Of a stretch of DNA of 39,119 nt, positions 8,059-18,360 are shown one piece after another. A program made the position numbers and the translations under genes. The notes under the pieces were generated by a model, which was not told the origin of the DNA, searched no databases, and saw only the letters and a program-made list of their open reading frames with translations. How positions within the stretch are numbered: the stretch's first letter is position 1; every line of letters starts with the position of its first letter. This DNA comes from an uncultured bacterium (GTDB lineage Bacteria; Fidelibacterota; Marinisomatia; Marinisomatales; UBA1611), in assembly GCA_905478065.1 (NCBI GenBank), contig CAJQGZ010000031.1, forward strand, positions 1 through 39,119. The letters are read 5' to 3'.

Positions 8059-8947
8059 TTGATTTTTCTTGAGTTAAAATTGTAACGGATGATAAAAGCA
8101 TTACCGCTCCTAAAAGTTGAAATGAAGTAAGAGGGTTGTCATTTTTTATCCAATCTATGATAACTGCAGATAGGGGCCAGAAAAGTTCAAACAAAGTTGT
8201 ATGAGAAGCGGGAAGTTTATTTAAACCGTAGTAGTAAATAAAAAGAGCAAAAGTACCTGTAGATAGAACAATAACTAACAAAACCTGCCATTGTTTATAT
8301 GTTACATTGCTATTTAATATATTCCAGTCTAGTACAAAAATAAGAGCGAGGCCAGTTATAGTAGTCATCATTAGCCTCAAAGCTGTGACAGCGCTATAAT
8401 GTAAGTTTGCTAAAGCTTTTTTACCAATGACTGTTGAACTCCCCCAGCAAAAAGCAGCTAAGAGTGCAAACAAAGCAGCGATTAAAGTGTTATCATCCCA
8501 GCTAGAGATAGGATTGTTTCCAAAGGTAATTAAGTAGCCTCCTAAAATTGATATTGCTGCTAGCAGCATATATCTATTTGTTAATTTTTCTTTTAAAATA
8601 ATTGTTGCTAATGACATTGCAAATAAAGGTTGGAATTTTTGTAAAAGGACAACAATTGATAGGTCTATATAACCAACATAACTCAATGCTTTTGTGTAAA
8701 AATAAGTACCACAAATACCTCCGAAAAATGAAATCCATATAATAGAGAACCATCCAGATTGATTTAATTTTTTGATATCCTGCCAAAAGTTTTTTAAAAA
8801 AGGGAAGAAGATTAAACTCCCAATACCATGCTCAATGGTTATTACTAATAGCGGAGATAGTATATACAATGACTGCCGAAGAAAAGCATCAAGACTCCAA
8901 AGTAAAGCTGCAAAAATGATTGCAAAATAAGGTAAATATTTTTTCAT
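8027..8947 (-). CDS. EamA/DMT-superfamily transporter
   Basis: This 306-residue protein has about ten transmembrane helices in two similar halves, as in EamA (DUF6) drug/metabolite transporters. Typical blocks are FAALLWSLDAFLRQS (about residues 16-30), LLQKFQPLFAM (about 102-112), and in the second half LAAFCWGSSTVIGKKAL (about 163-179) and FELFWPLSAVIID (about 253-265). It follows the AlgH/YqgE gene by 8 bases and overlaps the MFS gene. The substrate (often an amino acid or other metabolite, exported) cannot be assigned. Confidence 0.88.
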   Translation of the reverse strand: MKKYLPYFAIIFAALLWSLDAFLRQSLYILSPLLVITIEHGIGSLIFFPFLKNFWQDIKKLNQSGWFSIIWISFFGGICGTYFYTKALSYVGYIDLSIVVLLQKFQPLFAMSLATIILKEKLTNRYMLLAAISILGGYLITFGNNPISSWDDNTLIAALFALLAAFCWGSSTVIGKKALANLHYSAVTALRLMMTTITGLALIFVLDWNILNSNVTYKQWQVLLVIVLSTGTFALFIYYYGLNKLPASHTTLFELFWPLSAVIIDWIKNDNPLTSFQLLGAVMLLSSVTILTQEKSNEGLKPKRPL

Positions 8948-8955
8948 TAGATTGT

Positions 8956-9513
8956 TTAGCTGACCCCTGAAGTATTGGTGATGTCATTAACTTCAATACC
9001 TAATGAATGAGTTGCTAGAAGCCAAATATGCTCTGCCTCATTTTCAAAAATTAAGTTTGATGTTGCTTTTTGTAAAAGCCAATCACCATTTTCAATCTCT
9101 CGTTCAAGTTGTCCTTGGCTCCAACCAGCATGCCCCAAAAACAGTTTGTGCTTCACATTACTTGACTTCGCAATGGATGTTAATGATATGATATCACTAG
9201 AAATCGAAATTTTATCATCAAGTAAAAGAGATTTATTATCTGTATCATCATTATGCAAAAATAATAGTTTATTAGTCAGGACTGGTCCACCGATAAATAA
9301 TTTATTATCAGTAATGTAATCATCAAATTTAATTTTTTGTTTAGATTCAGAATTAAATTTGACGGAAATGCTATTTTTATTGATTTCTTTATTTATGATT
9401 AAGCCCATTGCTCCTTGTTCATCATGTTCACATAAAAATATGACTGATCTTCCAAATAATTGATCTTTCATATGCGGTATTGAAATAAGGAAATGATTTT
9501 TAAGTGTGTTCAT
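8956..9513 (-). CDS. UPF0301 / YqgE-AlgH family protein
   Basis: At 185 residues it matches the family length. Recognisable blocks are HFLISIPHMKDQLFGRSVIFLCEHDEQGAMGLIINK near the N-terminus (with the family's G-x-x-GL-I-N), LFIGGPV (about 72-78), and FLGHAGWSQGQLEREIENGDW (about 124-144). The family is widespread in Gram-negative bacteria. AlgH was linked to alginate regulation in Pseudomonas, but the molecular role is not established. It is the first gene of the leftward AlgH-EamA-MFS set and diverges from uvrA. Confidence 0.93.
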   Translation of the reverse strand: MNTLKNHFLISIPHMKDQLFGRSVIFLCEHDEQGAMGLIINKEINKNSISVKFNSESKQKIKFDDYITDNKLFIGGPVLTNKLLFLHNDDTDNKSLLLDDKISISSDIISLTSIAKSSNVKHKLFLGHAGWSQGQLEREIENGDWLLQKATSNLIFENEAEHIWLLATHSLGIEVNDITNTSGVS

Positions 9514-9587
9514 TCAAATATAATTTTCATTGAAAAAGATTACCTAAGGGTTTTGGTGCTAGGCAATAATTTGCTGTAATATAAAGG

Positions 9588-12440
9588 ATGCCTAAAATTA
9601 AAAAAACAAATGATAATGAAAAATCTTTAACACAAATTGTTGTAAAAGGTGCGCGCCAACATAATCTTAAAGATATTGACATTAGTATACCTCGAGATAA
9701 GTTAGTTGTAATTACAGGTCTTTCTGGCTCTGGTAAATCTTCGTTAGCTTTTGATACTATATATGCTGAGGGGCAGCGTCGATATGTCGAGTCATTATCA
9801 ACATATGCAAGACAATTTCTAGGCCTCATGGAGAAGCCAGATATGGACACTATCGAAGGCTTGTCTCCTGCGATTAGCATTGAGCAAAAAGCTAGTGCTA
9901 GAAACCCGAGGAGTACGGTTGGTACTGTAACTGAAATCCATGATTATTTAAGATTGCTTTATGCTCATGTGGGACAACCTGTTTGTTGGAAATGTAATGA
10001 TCCCATTGAAAAACAATCAGTTCAACAAATAGTTGACACTATATTTAAAATTAAACAGAAAACTAAATTTTATATTTTAGCTCCTGTTATTAGAAGCAAA
10101 AAAGGGCAGCACAAAAACCTAATTAAACAGATCCAAAAAAAAGGGTTTCTGCGAATAAGGGTTGATGGAATTACTTATAAGGTAGATGACAAAATCAATC
10201 TGGATAAAAACAAAAAACATACGATTGAGATTTTAGTAGATAGATTAATAGTAGAAGATGCGATGCATGAAAGAATTACGGAGTCTGTTGAATTAGCTTT
10301 AAAGTTAGGAGAAGGATTAATTGTTGTACATGAGTTAAAGGGTAAAGATCATATATTCAGTGAAAACTTTGCTTGTGCTAAATGCGAAGTTAGTCTAGAA
10401 GAATTAACCCCTAGAATGTTCTCATTTAACTCCCCATTTGGTGCATGTAAAAAGTGTGAAGGTATCGGCACGCATATGGAGGTTAACCCAGATTTAGTAG
10501 TCCCTGATAAAAATAAATCATTAGTACAGGGCGCGATTGTCTCACTTGGCGAGCAGCCTAGAGGTAATTGGTATGGAAGTATTTTAAAGAGCCTGTCAAA
10601 ACATTTAAACTTTAGCTTTTCTACTCCATGGATAAAGCTTGATAAAGATACTCGATATGAGCTTTTATATGGTTCAGGCAAGACAGAATACCAGATGCAA
10701 TACAGTTCAGATAGATGGTCGGGAACATATAGCGGAGGTTGGGAAGGTGCAATTCCAAACTTAATGCGGAGATATAAGCAAACAAAATCCAATGGAGTAA
10801 GAGAGTGGATAGAGCAGTTTATGAGTATGAGAGATTGCTCTGATTGTAATGGAACGAGACTTAAGAAAGAGAGCAGGTCAGTGCTCATTGACGGGAAAAA
10901 CCTTGGTGAAATTTCTTCTCTATCAGTAAAAAACTTACAGGTCTTTTTTAATAAAATAAAACTTTCTAAAAAAGAAGAACAGATTGCAAATCAAATTTTA
11001 AAAGAAATTAATCAGAGATTGTCTTTTTTAAATAATGTAGGTCTTGGGTATTTGTCATTGAGCAGGTCTGCGGCTACTTTATCTGGCGGAGAGTCTCAAC
11101 GAATTCGTCTCGCAACTCAAATAGGTTCACAATTAATGGGTGTATTATACATACTTGATGAGCCTTCTATAGGCTTGCACTCAAGAGATAATGCAAGATT
11201 GCTTTCAACATTAAAAACATTAAGAGATATCGGAAACTCCATACTCGTTGTTGAGCATGATCAAGAGACGATGGAATCATCAGATTATATTATAGATATT
11301 GGACCAAAAGCAGGAAAGCTTGGTGGTGAAGTTGTTTTTGCTGGAGAACCTAAAGAAATATATAAGTCAAAAAAATCGCTAACGGGAAAATATTTATCAG
11401 GTCAAAGATCTATTGAGATTCCAAAAAATAGAAGACTAAAAAAAACATCATCAATTAAGCTTACTGGAGCTAAGGGTAATAATTTAAAAGATATAGATGT
11501 TGAGTTTCCATTGGGGAAATTAATATCAATCTCTGGTGTTTCAGGGAGTGGGAAAAGCACATTAATTAATGAAACTTTATATCCAATAATTACTCAACAT
11601 ATAAATAGATCTAGGGTTTACCCATTAGAGTATTCATCTATTGAAGGTTTAAAGTTCATTGATAAAGTTATTCAAATTGATCAAAAACCAATTGGTAGGA
11701 CACCTCGATCAAACCCTGCTACATATACGGGTCTTTTTACTTTTGTTCGAGATCTTTTTGCTAAATTGCCTGACTCAAAAATTAAAGGCTATAAGCCGGG
11801 TAGATTTTCTTTTAATGTTAAAGGTGGTAGATGCGAATCGTGCGAAGGTGATGGGATTATAAAAATAGAAATGAATTTTTTGCCAGATGTATATGTTACA
11901 TGTGAAATATGTAATGGAAAGAGATACAATAGAGAAACCTTAGAAATAAAATATAAAGGTAAATCAATATCTGATGTATTAGATATGGATGTGGATGAAG
12001 CGATAGGCTTTTTTGAAAATATTCCAGCAGTCACGAAAAAATTACAAACGCTTAAAGATGTAGGCTTGGGGTATATACATTTAGGGCAGCAAGCGACAAC
12101 TCTTTCTGGGGGGGAAGCTCAAAGAGTCAAATTATCAACGGAACTTTCAAAAATGAGCACACGTAAAACTTTATACATTCTTGATGAGCCAACTACGGGG
12201 TTACACTTTGAAGATATAAGAATACTTCTTAAAGTTCTACAGCAATTAGTTGATCGTGGTAATACAGTTTTAATTATTGAACATAATATGGATGTAATAA
12301 AATCATCAGACTGGGTAATCGACCTTGGGCCTGAGGGTGGGGATGAAGGTGGAGAGATTATTGCATGCGGAACACCGGAAATGGTAGCAGAGGATAAAAA
12401 GTCATATACTGGTCATTTTTTAAAAGACATGTTAAAATAA
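9588..12440 (+). CDS. uvrA: Excinuclease ABC subunit A
   Basis: UvrA recognises bulky DNA lesions and loads UvrB in nucleotide excision repair. The 950-residue protein has two ABC ATPase halves: Walker [10 protein letters not shown] (about residue 44) and GVSGSGKST (about 650), and ABC signatures [12 protein letters not shown] (about 502) and [12 protein letters not shown] (about 842), each followed by an LDEP Walker B. Zinc-finger cysteines appear as CWKC, CAKC, CKKC and CESC/CEIC pairs. The start fits the family, which needs only a short extension before [13 protein letters not shown]. The AAGG lies directly against the ATG, an unusually short ribosome-binding spacing. Confidence 0.98.
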   Translation: MPKIKKTNDNEKSLTQIVVKGARQHNLKDIDISIPRDKLVVITGLSGSGKSSLAFDTIYAEGQRRYVESLSTYARQFLGLMEKPDMDTIEGLSPAISIEQKASARNPRSTVGTVTEIHDYLRLLYAHVGQPVCWKCNDPIEKQSVQQIVDTIFKIKQKTKFYILAPVIRSKKGQHKNLIKQIQKKGFLRIRVDGITYKVDDKINLDKNKKHTIEILVDRLIVEDAMHERITESVELALKLGEGLIVVHELKGKDHIFSENFACAKCEVSLEELTPRMFSFNSPFGACKKCEGIGTHMEVNPDLVVPDKNKSLVQGAIVSLGEQPRGNWYGSILKSLSKHLNFSFSTPWIKLDKDTRYELLYGSGKTEYQMQYSSDRWSGTYSGGWEGAIPNLMRRYKQTKSNGVREWIEQFMSMRDCSDCNGTRLKKESRSVLIDGKNLGEISSLSVKNLQVFFNKIKLSKKEEQIANQILKEINQRLSFLNNVGLGYLSLSRSAATLSGGESQRIRLATQIGSQLMGVLYILDEPSIGLHSRDNARLLSTLKTLRDIGNSILVVEHDQETMESSDYIIDIGPKAGKLGGEVVFAGEPKEIYKSKKSLTGKYLSGQRSIEIPKNRRLKKTSSIKLTGAKGNNLKDIDVEFPLGKLISISGVSGSGKSTLINETLYPIITQHINRSRVYPLEYSSIEGLKFIDKVIQIDQKPIGRTPRSNPATYTGLFTFVRDLFAKLPDSKIKGYKPGRFSFNVKGGRCESCEGDGIIKIEMNFLPDVYVTCEICNGKRYNRETLEIKYKGKSISDVLDMDVDEAIGFFENIPAVTKKLQTLKDVGLGYIHLGQQATTLSGGEAQRVKLSTELSKMSTRKTLYILDEPTTGLHFEDIRILLKVLQQLVDRGNTVLIIEHNMDVIKSSDWVIDLGPEGGDEGGEIIACGTPEMVAEDKKSYTGHFLKDMLK

Positions 12441-12523
12441 TTACAATTAGAATTAGTCTTCTTGGTGTCTGACGCTTGAATTCGTAATTTTAGTATCTAA
12501 TAGAACAAATTTAGTTCAATTAT

Positions 12524-13552
12524 ATGACTGATATATTTATTACAGACCCAAGTCCCTTTGAAGAAGATATAATTTTAGAGAAATCACTTCGGCCTGTTAA
12601 ATTCGATGAATTTATTGGTCAGAAAAAATTAGTTGATAACTTAAAGTTATATATTGATGCTGCAAACGGAAGAGAAGAAGCACTTGACCATGTTTTATTA
12701 TTTGGACCTCCAGGCCTAGGTAAAACCACATTAGCTAATATCATTTCTAAGGAGTTAAATGTGAGTATTAAGCAAGCGTCTGGCCCTGTAATTGATCGAG
12801 CCGGAGACTTAGCTGGCATGTTGACAAATATACAGTACAGAGATGTCTTTTTCATTGATGAAATCCACAGATTAAATAGTGTTGTTGAAGAATATTTGTA
12901 CTCAGCAATGGAAGATTTCAAAATTGATATCATGATTGATAAGGGCCCAAGTGCTCGAAGTGTGCAACTAGACGTAGACCCTTTTACTTTAGTTGGAGCA
13001 ACAACTCGGTTGGGGAATTTAACCTCCCCATTAAGAGATAGGTTCGGTATTGTTTTGAGAGTAGATTATTATGGTGCCGAGGATTTATTCCATATAATTT
13101 GCAGATCTGCAGAAATATTAGAAGTTAAAATAGATGACAAGGGCGCGATGGAGCTCGCGAAGAGAAGCAGAGGCACCCCTAGAGTAGCGAATCGAATACT
13201 TCGAAGAGCAAGGGACTATGCCCAAGTAAAAGCAAGCGGAGAAATTACTTATGAAGTCGCAAACAAAGCGTTAAACCGTCTAGGCGTTGATGAATTTGGA
13301 CTAGATATAATGGATAGAAATATTTTAGAAGTATTAATAGATAAATTTTCAGGCGGCCCCGTAGGCATAAAATCATTAGGCGTTGCAGTAGGAGAGGACC
13401 CTGCAACTATAGAGGACGTGTATGAACCATATCTAATTAAACAAGGATTCATGCAAAGGACTTCAAGGGGAAGAATTGCTCAAGAATCAGCATACGAACT
13501 ACTTGAAAAACCAATAAACAAAAATAACCAAAAGGATTTATTCAATGATTGA
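12524..13552 (+). CDS. ruvB: Holliday junction branch migration helicase RuvB
   Basis: RuvB is the AAA+ motor that drives branch migration of Holliday junctions with RuvA. The 342 residues contain [14 protein letters not shown] (about 22-35), Walker [13 protein letters not shown] (about 65-76), Walker [10 protein letters not shown] (about 114-122), sensor block [18 protein letters not shown] (about 163-180), and a C-terminal winged-helix domain with [16 protein letters not shown]. No ruvA or ruvC is in the window. It overlaps queA by 8 bases, and ruvB-queA is a common pair. Confidence 0.98.
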   Translation: MTDIFITDPSPFEEDIILEKSLRPVKFDEFIGQKKLVDNLKLYIDAANGREEALDHVLLFGPPGLGKTTLANIISKELNVSIKQASGPVIDRAGDLAGMLTNIQYRDVFFIDEIHRLNSVVEEYLYSAMEDFKIDIMIDKGPSARSVQLDVDPFTLVGATTRLGNLTSPLRDRFGIVLRVDYYGAEDLFHIICRSAEILEVKIDDKGAMELAKRSRGTPRVANRILRRARDYAQVKASGEITYEVANKALNRLGVDEFGLDIMDRNILEVLIDKFSGGPVGIKSLGVAVGEDPATIEDVYEPYLIKQGFMQRTSRGRIAQESAYELLEKPINKNNQKDLFND

Positions 13553-14600
13553 AAAAAAGAAAAAATTTAAACTTGGAGATTTCGATTACCCATTGCCAAA
13601 AAAGTATATTGCCCAGTACCCAGGCGAAAAGAGAGACCAGTCTAAACTAATGGTAGTTGATAGGGAGAAAAAAACTATTGAGCACAAAAAATTTAGTAAT
13701 ATTGTAGATCACTTAAGAAAAAATGATTTATTAATCTTAAATAACACAAAGGTATTCCCAGCTAGGTTATTTGCGACTAAAGATAGAACAGATGCTAAAG
13801 TGGAAGTATTTCTTTTGAGAGAACTTGCTCAAAATTTATGGGAAGTAATGGTTCGCCCGGCAAGAAAAGTTAGGATAGGAAATAAGTTAGTTTTCACACC
13901 AAAACTAATGTGCGATGTGATTGATAATACTGTCTCAGGTGGAAGGGTTGTTCGGTTTGAATCTGAAAGTCAAGAAGAACTTCATAAAATAATCGATAAA
14001 ATAGGTACTTCTCCATTACCACCATACATCACTAGAGACCCAGAGCCTAGCGATAAGAAGAGGTATCAAACAGTATATGCTTCTGAACGTGGCGCTGTTG
14101 CTGCCCCTACTGCCGGTCTTCATTTCACAAATGATTTAATAAAAAAACTTGAAAAAAAAGGTGTGAAAATAGAATACATTACCCTGCATATCGGTCTTGG
14201 AACTTTCAGACCTGTTCAAGTTGAAGATTTAAATAGGCATCAAATGGATTCCGAATACTTTGAGGTTTCACCAAAAACAGCCATGGCAATAAATGATGCT
14301 AGAAAAAGGCATCGGAAAATTGTAGCTGTTGGAACTTCGACAATTAGAGCATTAGAAACCGTGGTCGTTTCGGGTTTTATGGTATCACCAAAACGCGGTT
14401 GGACAGATAAGTTTATTTATCCTCCTTATGACTATAAAATGGTTGATTCAATGATTACTAATTTTCATACTCCAAAGTCTACATTAATGATGATGGTTAG
14501 TGCTTTTGCTGATATTGATTTGTTGAAAAAAGCCTATCGTGAAGCAAAAAAACATGATTATAATTTTCTGAGTTATGGCGATGCGATGATTATCGTATAG
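13545..14600 (+). CDS. queA: S-adenosylmethionine:tRNA ribosyltransferase-isomerase
   Basis: QueA transfers the ribosyl part of SAM to 7-aminomethyl-7-deazaguanine in tRNA, forming epoxyqueuosine at the wobble position of GUN anticodons. The 351-residue length is typical. Family blocks are [14 protein letters not shown] (about 13-26), [14 protein letters not shown] (about 63-76), [13 protein letters not shown] (about 183-195), [14 protein letters not shown] (about 210-223) and [15 protein letters not shown] (about 307-321). Its ATG lies inside the end of ruvB. The long 3-prime context runs into the isoprenoid genes. Confidence 0.97.
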   Translation: MIEKKKKFKLGDFDYPLPKKYIAQYPGEKRDQSKLMVVDREKKTIEHKKFSNIVDHLRKNDLLILNNTKVFPARLFATKDRTDAKVEVFLLRELAQNLWEVMVRPARKVRIGNKLVFTPKLMCDVIDNTVSGGRVVRFESESQEELHKIIDKIGTSPLPPYITRDPEPSDKKRYQTVYASERGAVAAPTAGLHFTNDLIKKLEKKGVKIEYITLHIGLGTFRPVQVEDLNRHQMDSEYFEVSPKTAMAINDARKRHRKIVAVGTSTIRALETVVVSGFMVSPKRGWTDKFIYPPYDYKMVDSMITNFHTPKSTLMMMVSAFADIDLLKKAYREAKKHDYNFLSYGDAMIIV

Positions 14601-14615
14601 CATCATAAAAGTGAT

Positions 14616-15293
14616 TTGAATAAAGTTTCTGCTATAATTCTTGCTGCTGGTTCTGGCACTAGATTTGGAGAGAAAAAACAATTTAAAAATCTTAACGGTA
14701 ACCCAATATGGACTTACTCTTTAAAAACTTTTGTTCAATCAAAATATGTTGGAGAAGTGATACTGGTTATTCCTCAAGAGTTTTTATCAAAAATTCAGAG
14801 TTCTCAAACGATTAAAAAATTTTCTAATCAAATTGATATTAAAATCGTTAAAGGTGGTAAGTCGAGACAAAATTCAGTAATGAACGGCTTAAGCGTCGTC
14901 AAAAAAAAATACAATCTTGTTTGTATTCACGACGCAGCTAGGCCTTTTGTTAGATCTTCATATATAAAAAAAACTATTGAAGCTTGTACTGAGTTTGATA
15001 GTTCAATTGTAGCAGTTGCCGCTACAGATACTGTAAAAAAAGTTGAAAATGAGATAATTAAAAAGACCATAGATAGAAATTATATTTGGATGGCTCAGAC
15101 ACCACAAACTTTTCAAAAAGAAAAACTTTTAAAAGCATTTAAATTATTTTCTCAAGTCAATATTACTGATGAAAGTATGATAATGGAATTAGCTGGTTTT
15201 TCAACAAAAATTATAGAAGGAGACCCAAATAACTTAAAGATTACGAAAGCTTTGGACTGGGAATTAGCAAAATTAATTGAGGGTAAAATATAA
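14616..15293 (+). CDS. ispD: 2-C-methyl-D-erythritol 4-phosphate cytidylyltransferase
   Basis: IspD makes CDP-methylerythritol from MEP and CTP, the third step of the MEP isoprenoid pathway. The 225 residues begin with the nucleotide-binding motif AIILAAGSGTRFGEKKQF (residues 6-23), then VCIHDAARPF (about 101-110), VAATDTVKKV (about 133-142) and AQTPQTF (about 159-165). The start is a TTG, chosen because the cytidylyltransferase fold begins at once after it; no good ribosome-binding site is visible, so translation may depend on queA 15 bases upstream. Next is ispF, 2 bases downstream. Confidence 0.95.
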   Translation: MNKVSAIILAAGSGTRFGEKKQFKNLNGNPIWTYSLKTFVQSKYVGEVILVIPQEFLSKIQSSQTIKKFSNQIDIKIVKGGKSRQNSVMNGLSVVKKKYNLVCIHDAARPFVRSSYIKKTIEACTEFDSSIVAVAATDTVKKVENEIIKKTIDRNYIWMAQTPQTFQKEKLLKAFKLFSQVNITDESMIMELAGFSTKIIEGDPNNLKITKALDWELAKLIEGKI

Positions 15294-15295
15294 AA

Positions 15296-15784
15296 ATGGT
15301 ACGGTCAGGAATAGGGTTTGATGTTCATCAATTAAAAAACGGGTTTGATTTGTACGTAGGTGGAATAAAAATTAAATCTGATCTTGGGTCTTTGGGCCAT
15401 TCTGATGGAGACGCTCTAATTCATGCTATTGTTGATGCCTTGCTTGGGGCGGCATGTCTTGGCGATATAGGTAAATATTTTCCTAGTAATCAGAAAAAGT
15501 GGAAAGGCGTTGAAAGTGAATTATTTTTATTTGAAACAAAGAAGCTTTTATCGCGTAATGGGTTTCAAATATCAAATATCGACAGTACAATCATATTACA
15601 AAAGCCAAGAATAGAAAACTATCTTCTTGAAATTCGAAAAAATATATCCAGCATATTAGACATTGATTATAAAGTCGTTTCTATTAAAGCCACTACTACT
15701 GATTATCTTGGATATGTTGGAAAATCAAAAGGTTGGAGTGTAATGTCAATTGCCACAATCAATGATTCAAATGAAATCAATTAA
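15296..15784 (+). CDS. ispF: 2-C-methyl-D-erythritol 2,4-cyclodiphosphate synthase
   Basis: IspF cyclises CDP-ME 2-phosphate to MEcPP with release of CMP. The 162-residue protein carries the metal-binding GIGFDVHQL (residues 5-13: Asp and His ligands), GHSDGDALIHAIVDALLGA (about 34-52) and DIGKYFPSN (about 57-65), plus the C-terminal KATTTDYLGYVGKSKGWSV typical of the trimeric enzyme. It stands between ispD and ispE, and its end overlaps ispE by 14 bases, so the three genes are a single unit. The enzyme order in the pathway is IspD, IspE, IspF, not the gene order. Confidence 0.97.
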   Translation: MVRSGIGFDVHQLKNGFDLYVGGIKIKSDLGSLGHSDGDALIHAIVDALLGAACLGDIGKYFPSNQKKWKGVESELFLFETKKLLSRNGFQISNIDSTIILQKPRIENYLLEIRKNISSILDIDYKVVSIKATTTDYLGYVGKSKGWSVMSIATINDSNEIN

Positions 15785-16616
15785 AATAAATTCTTATGCC
15801 AAAGTAAATATTGGGCTTAAAATTTTAAATAAAAGAAGTGATGGTTATCACAATATTAGTACTGTTTTTCAAGAAATTGATTTGTTTGATAGTATAACTA
15901 TTTCAAAGTTTAATGGCCCTCTTAAATTTAGTTCAAATGTAGATTGGTTACAAAATGACCAAAATAATCTTTGTGTAATAGCATATAACTATATCAAAAA
16001 TCTGTACAAGATTGGTGGCGCAAATATCGTTTTAAAAAAAAATATTTCAAGAGGTAGCGGCCTTGGAAGCGGCTCGTCAAATGCAGCGACTATAATGAAA
16101 GGGCTTCGAGAAATTTATAATTTGAAGGTAACAGATAACGAACTTATAAAAATTGGTTCGAGAATAGGCGCTGATGTACCATTTTTTATTAATGGCTTTA
16201 CTCAGGTTGGTGAAGGTATTGGCGAAAAGTTAACAATTATAAATTCTTCGATGGATGCCCAATATTTAATTGTTACACCTGACATATCAATTGATACGAA
16301 ATGGGCCTATTCGCAATATAAAAACAATTTGGATAACTGTTCTTCACCTACTAAGTTTTCAGACTTAATTCGTGGCAAGTCAATTAATCTTGACATGCTA
16401 AAGTTTTTTGAGAATGATTTTGAATCTGTTGTTTTTCCAACATATCCAGAGATTGGTGCAATAAAAAACAAACTACTTGCTCTAGGAGCAAAGTTTGCCA
16501 GTCTGTCGGGTTCTGGCTCGACTGTGTATGGGATTTTCGATGATGATGCTAATATTAATAAAGCATTTTCTCATTTTTTTCCAAGACACAAGACATTTAT
16601 CGCACATCCTGTTTAA
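15771..16616 (+). CDS. ispE: 4-diphosphocytidyl-2-C-methyl-D-erythritol kinase
   Basis: IspE is the GHMP-family kinase that phosphorylates CDP-ME at the 2-hydroxyl. The chosen ATG at 15771 gives 281 residues and puts the conserved SYAKVNIGLKIL near the N-terminus; ATG 15762 and TTG 15750 are longer alternatives inside ispF. The ATP-binding glycine motif is SRGSGLGSGSSNAATIM (near residue 90). IGADVPFFINGFTQVGEGIGE and the C-terminal LSGSGSTVYGIF complete the family pattern. A tRNA-Gln follows after 22 bases, probably processed from the same transcript. Confidence 0.95.
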   Translation: MKSIKINSYAKVNIGLKILNKRSDGYHNISTVFQEIDLFDSITISKFNGPLKFSSNVDWLQNDQNNLCVIAYNYIKNLYKIGGANIVLKKNISRGSGLGSGSSNAATIMKGLREIYNLKVTDNELIKIGSRIGADVPFFINGFTQVGEGIGEKLTIINSSMDAQYLIVTPDISIDTKWAYSQYKNNLDNCSSPTKFSDLIRGKSINLDMLKFFENDFESVVFPTYPEIGAIKNKLLALGAKFASLSGSGSTVYGIFDDDANINKAFSHFFPRHKTFIAHPV

Positions 16617-16638
16617 TTAGTTGGTAAAATAAAAAAAT

Positions 16639-16709
16639 TGGGGCGTCGTCTAATGGTAGGACACCTGGTTTTGGTCCAGGCAGTAGGGGTTCGACTCCCT
16701 TCGCCCCAG
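16639..16709 (+). tRNA. tRNA-Gln (anticodon UUG)
   Basis: The cloverleaf is complete over 71 bases. Acceptor TGGGGCG (16639-16645) pairs with CGCCCCA (16702-16708), followed by discriminator G. The anticodon stem CCTGG/CCAGG closes the loop TTTTGGT with anticodon TTG, and the T arm contains GGTTCGACTCC. The 3-prime CCA is not encoded (G is followed by CAA), so it must be added enzymatically. It sits between ispE and prs on the same strand. Confidence 0.97.
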
Positions 16710-16723
16710 CAACTAAAGTAAAA

Positions 16724-17668
16724 ATGAAAAGAGAATTGAAAATATTTAGTGGTAGGAGCAATCCTGCTTTAGCATCGAAAATTGCTGAGTCAGCTAGTTG
16801 TAATCTAGGTGAAATGTCAATAAAGACATTTTCTGATGGTGAAATTTGGGTTAAATATGAAGAAAACATAAGAGGACAAGATGTTTTTTTAATTCAATCT
16901 ACGAATGGCCCTTCTGAAAACATTATTGAATTAGCACTCATGACAGATGCTGCAGTTCGAGCGTCTGCCAGTACTGTAAATATTATTGTTCCTTATTTTG
17001 GCTACGGCCGACAAGATAGAAAAGATCAACCACGCGTTCCGATATCATCGAGAGTAATGATTGATATTTTAACTAGTGCGGGAGCAGATAGAATAGTTAC
17101 AATGGACTTGCATTCAACTCAAATTCAAGGTTTTGCAAAAATCCCATTTGACCATCTTTATAGTAGGATGGTTCTAATGGACGCAATATCTCAACTAAAA
17201 TTGAATCCGAAAAATTCAACTGTTTTATCTCCTGATGTCGGTTCTGCTGCGATGAGTCAGGCTTATGCAAAGCGTTTGGGTATGCACTTTGCTTTAATTG
17301 ATAAAAGGAGATTCGCACCTAATCAGGCTAAAGTCAGTCATCTAATTGGCGAGCTTGATGGTATGGATGTTCTTATTATCGATGATATGATTGATACTGC
17401 TGGCACAACTGTTGGTGCGGCTGAAGCAGCGATTAAAAAAGGTGCTAAATCTGTTTCTGCGATAGCTACTCATGGAGTTTTATCTGGGCCTGCAATCAAA
17501 AGACTGCAAGAAGCTCCTATAAAAAATTTGGTTGTGACAGACACAATCTTTATCCCAGAACAAAAAAGATTAAGTAATATGAAAATTGTAACAGTTGCTA
17601 ACGTATTTGGTGCGGCTATAAATCGCATACATAATGGTGAATCCGTTAGTGCATTATTTGAATTTTAA
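16724..17668 (+). CDS. prs: Ribose-phosphate pyrophosphokinase
   Basis: Prs makes PRPP from ribose 5-phosphate and ATP for nucleotides, His, Trp and NAD. The 314-residue protein has FSGRSNPALA (about 7-16), the catalytic PYFGYGRQDRKDQPR (about 89-103), DLHSTQIQGF (about 128-137), and the PRPP-binding loop IIDDMIDTAGTTVGAA (about 218-233). It starts 14 bases after the tRNA and precedes rplY by 15 bases with an AAGGAG site. Confidence 0.98.
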   Translation: MKRELKIFSGRSNPALASKIAESASCNLGEMSIKTFSDGEIWVKYEENIRGQDVFLIQSTNGPSENIIELALMTDAAVRASASTVNIIVPYFGYGRQDRKDQPRVPISSRVMIDILTSAGADRIVTMDLHSTQIQGFAKIPFDHLYSRMVLMDAISQLKLNPKNSTVLSPDVGSAAMSQAYAKRLGMHFALIDKRRFAPNQAKVSHLIGELDGMDVLIIDDMIDTAGTTVGAAEAAIKKGAKSVSAIATHGVLSGPAIKRLQEAPIKNLVVTDTIFIPEQKRLSNMKIVTVANVFGAAINRIHNGESVSALFEF

Positions 17669-17683
17669 AAAGGAGAAATAGAG

Positions 17684-18343
17684 ATGGGTGCATCTTATTA
17701 TAAATTAGATATTGAAAACAGAGATTCAGTTGGTAAAAAATCAACAAAAGAAATGCGAAAAGAAGGTAAAGTCCCAAGCACGCTTTATTTTAAAGGGGAA
17801 GAGCCAGAAAGTATCGCTGTTGAAAAATTAAAGCTATATCAAGCTCTTAAATCTGATCAGCGTATTTATGAAGTAGAATTAAAAGGAGAGTCTCAGTATG
17901 TTATGGTAAAAGCAGTGCAGTATCATCCGGTTACTGATGAAATATTACATTTAGATTTTATGCGAGTGCGTAGATCAGAAAAAATGACGATATCGGTTCC
18001 TCTTGTTCTTGTTGGTAAGCCAATTGGTGTTACAGAAGGCGGTATTTTATCTCAAGTACTCAATCAGATTGAAATAAGTTGTTTTCCAACAAATGTTCCT
18101 GAACAAATAGAGGTTAACATTGACGAAATGGAACTTAATTCTTCAATTAGCATTGCAGATGTTTCTTATGATGATGATGAAGTAGAAATAATCAGCGCCG
18201 AAGATATAAATGTAGCTTCAATTGCGGCTCCTGCAGCGGAAGAAGAAATTACCGAAGCTGATGCAGATGATGCTGTTGAAGACGGTGGTGAAAAAGACGA
18301 AAAATCTGATGATAGTAGTGATCAAAAAGAATCTTCTGAATAA
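17684..18343 (+). CDS. rplY: 50S ribosomal protein bL25, CTC (long) form
   Basis: bL25 binds 5S rRNA. At 219 residues this is the two-domain CTC/TL5 form rather than the short 94-residue E. coli form. The N-terminal domain shows KKSTKEMRKEGKVPSTLY (about 19-36) and the linker VMVKAVQYHPVTDEILHLDF (about 69-88). The C-terminal beta domain contains VPLVLVGKPIGVTEGGIL (about 104-121). The last 35 residues are very acidic (E, D, S), a common CTC tail. A strong AAGGAG site lies 8 bases before the ATG. Confidence 0.96.
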   Translation: MGASYYKLDIENRDSVGKKSTKEMRKEGKVPSTLYFKGEEPESIAVEKLKLYQALKSDQRIYEVELKGESQYVMVKAVQYHPVTDEILHLDFMRVRRSEKMTISVPLVLVGKPIGVTEGGILSQVLNQIEISCFPTNVPEQIEVNIDEMELNSSISIADVSYDDDEVEIISAEDINVASIAAPAAEEEITEADADDAVEDGGEKDEKSDDSSDQKESSE

Positions 18344-18360
18344 TAGAGTCAGAATAAGCT

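Noticed and set aside
9514-9587. Promoter TTGGTG-N18-TAATAT before uvrA
   Set aside because: The predicted transcription start would fall on or after the uvrA ATG; a leaderless message is possible but there is no further evidence.
10349-10888. 179-codon frame antisense to uvrA
   Set aside because: It is a shadow of the conserved UvrA sequence, without recognisable protein features.
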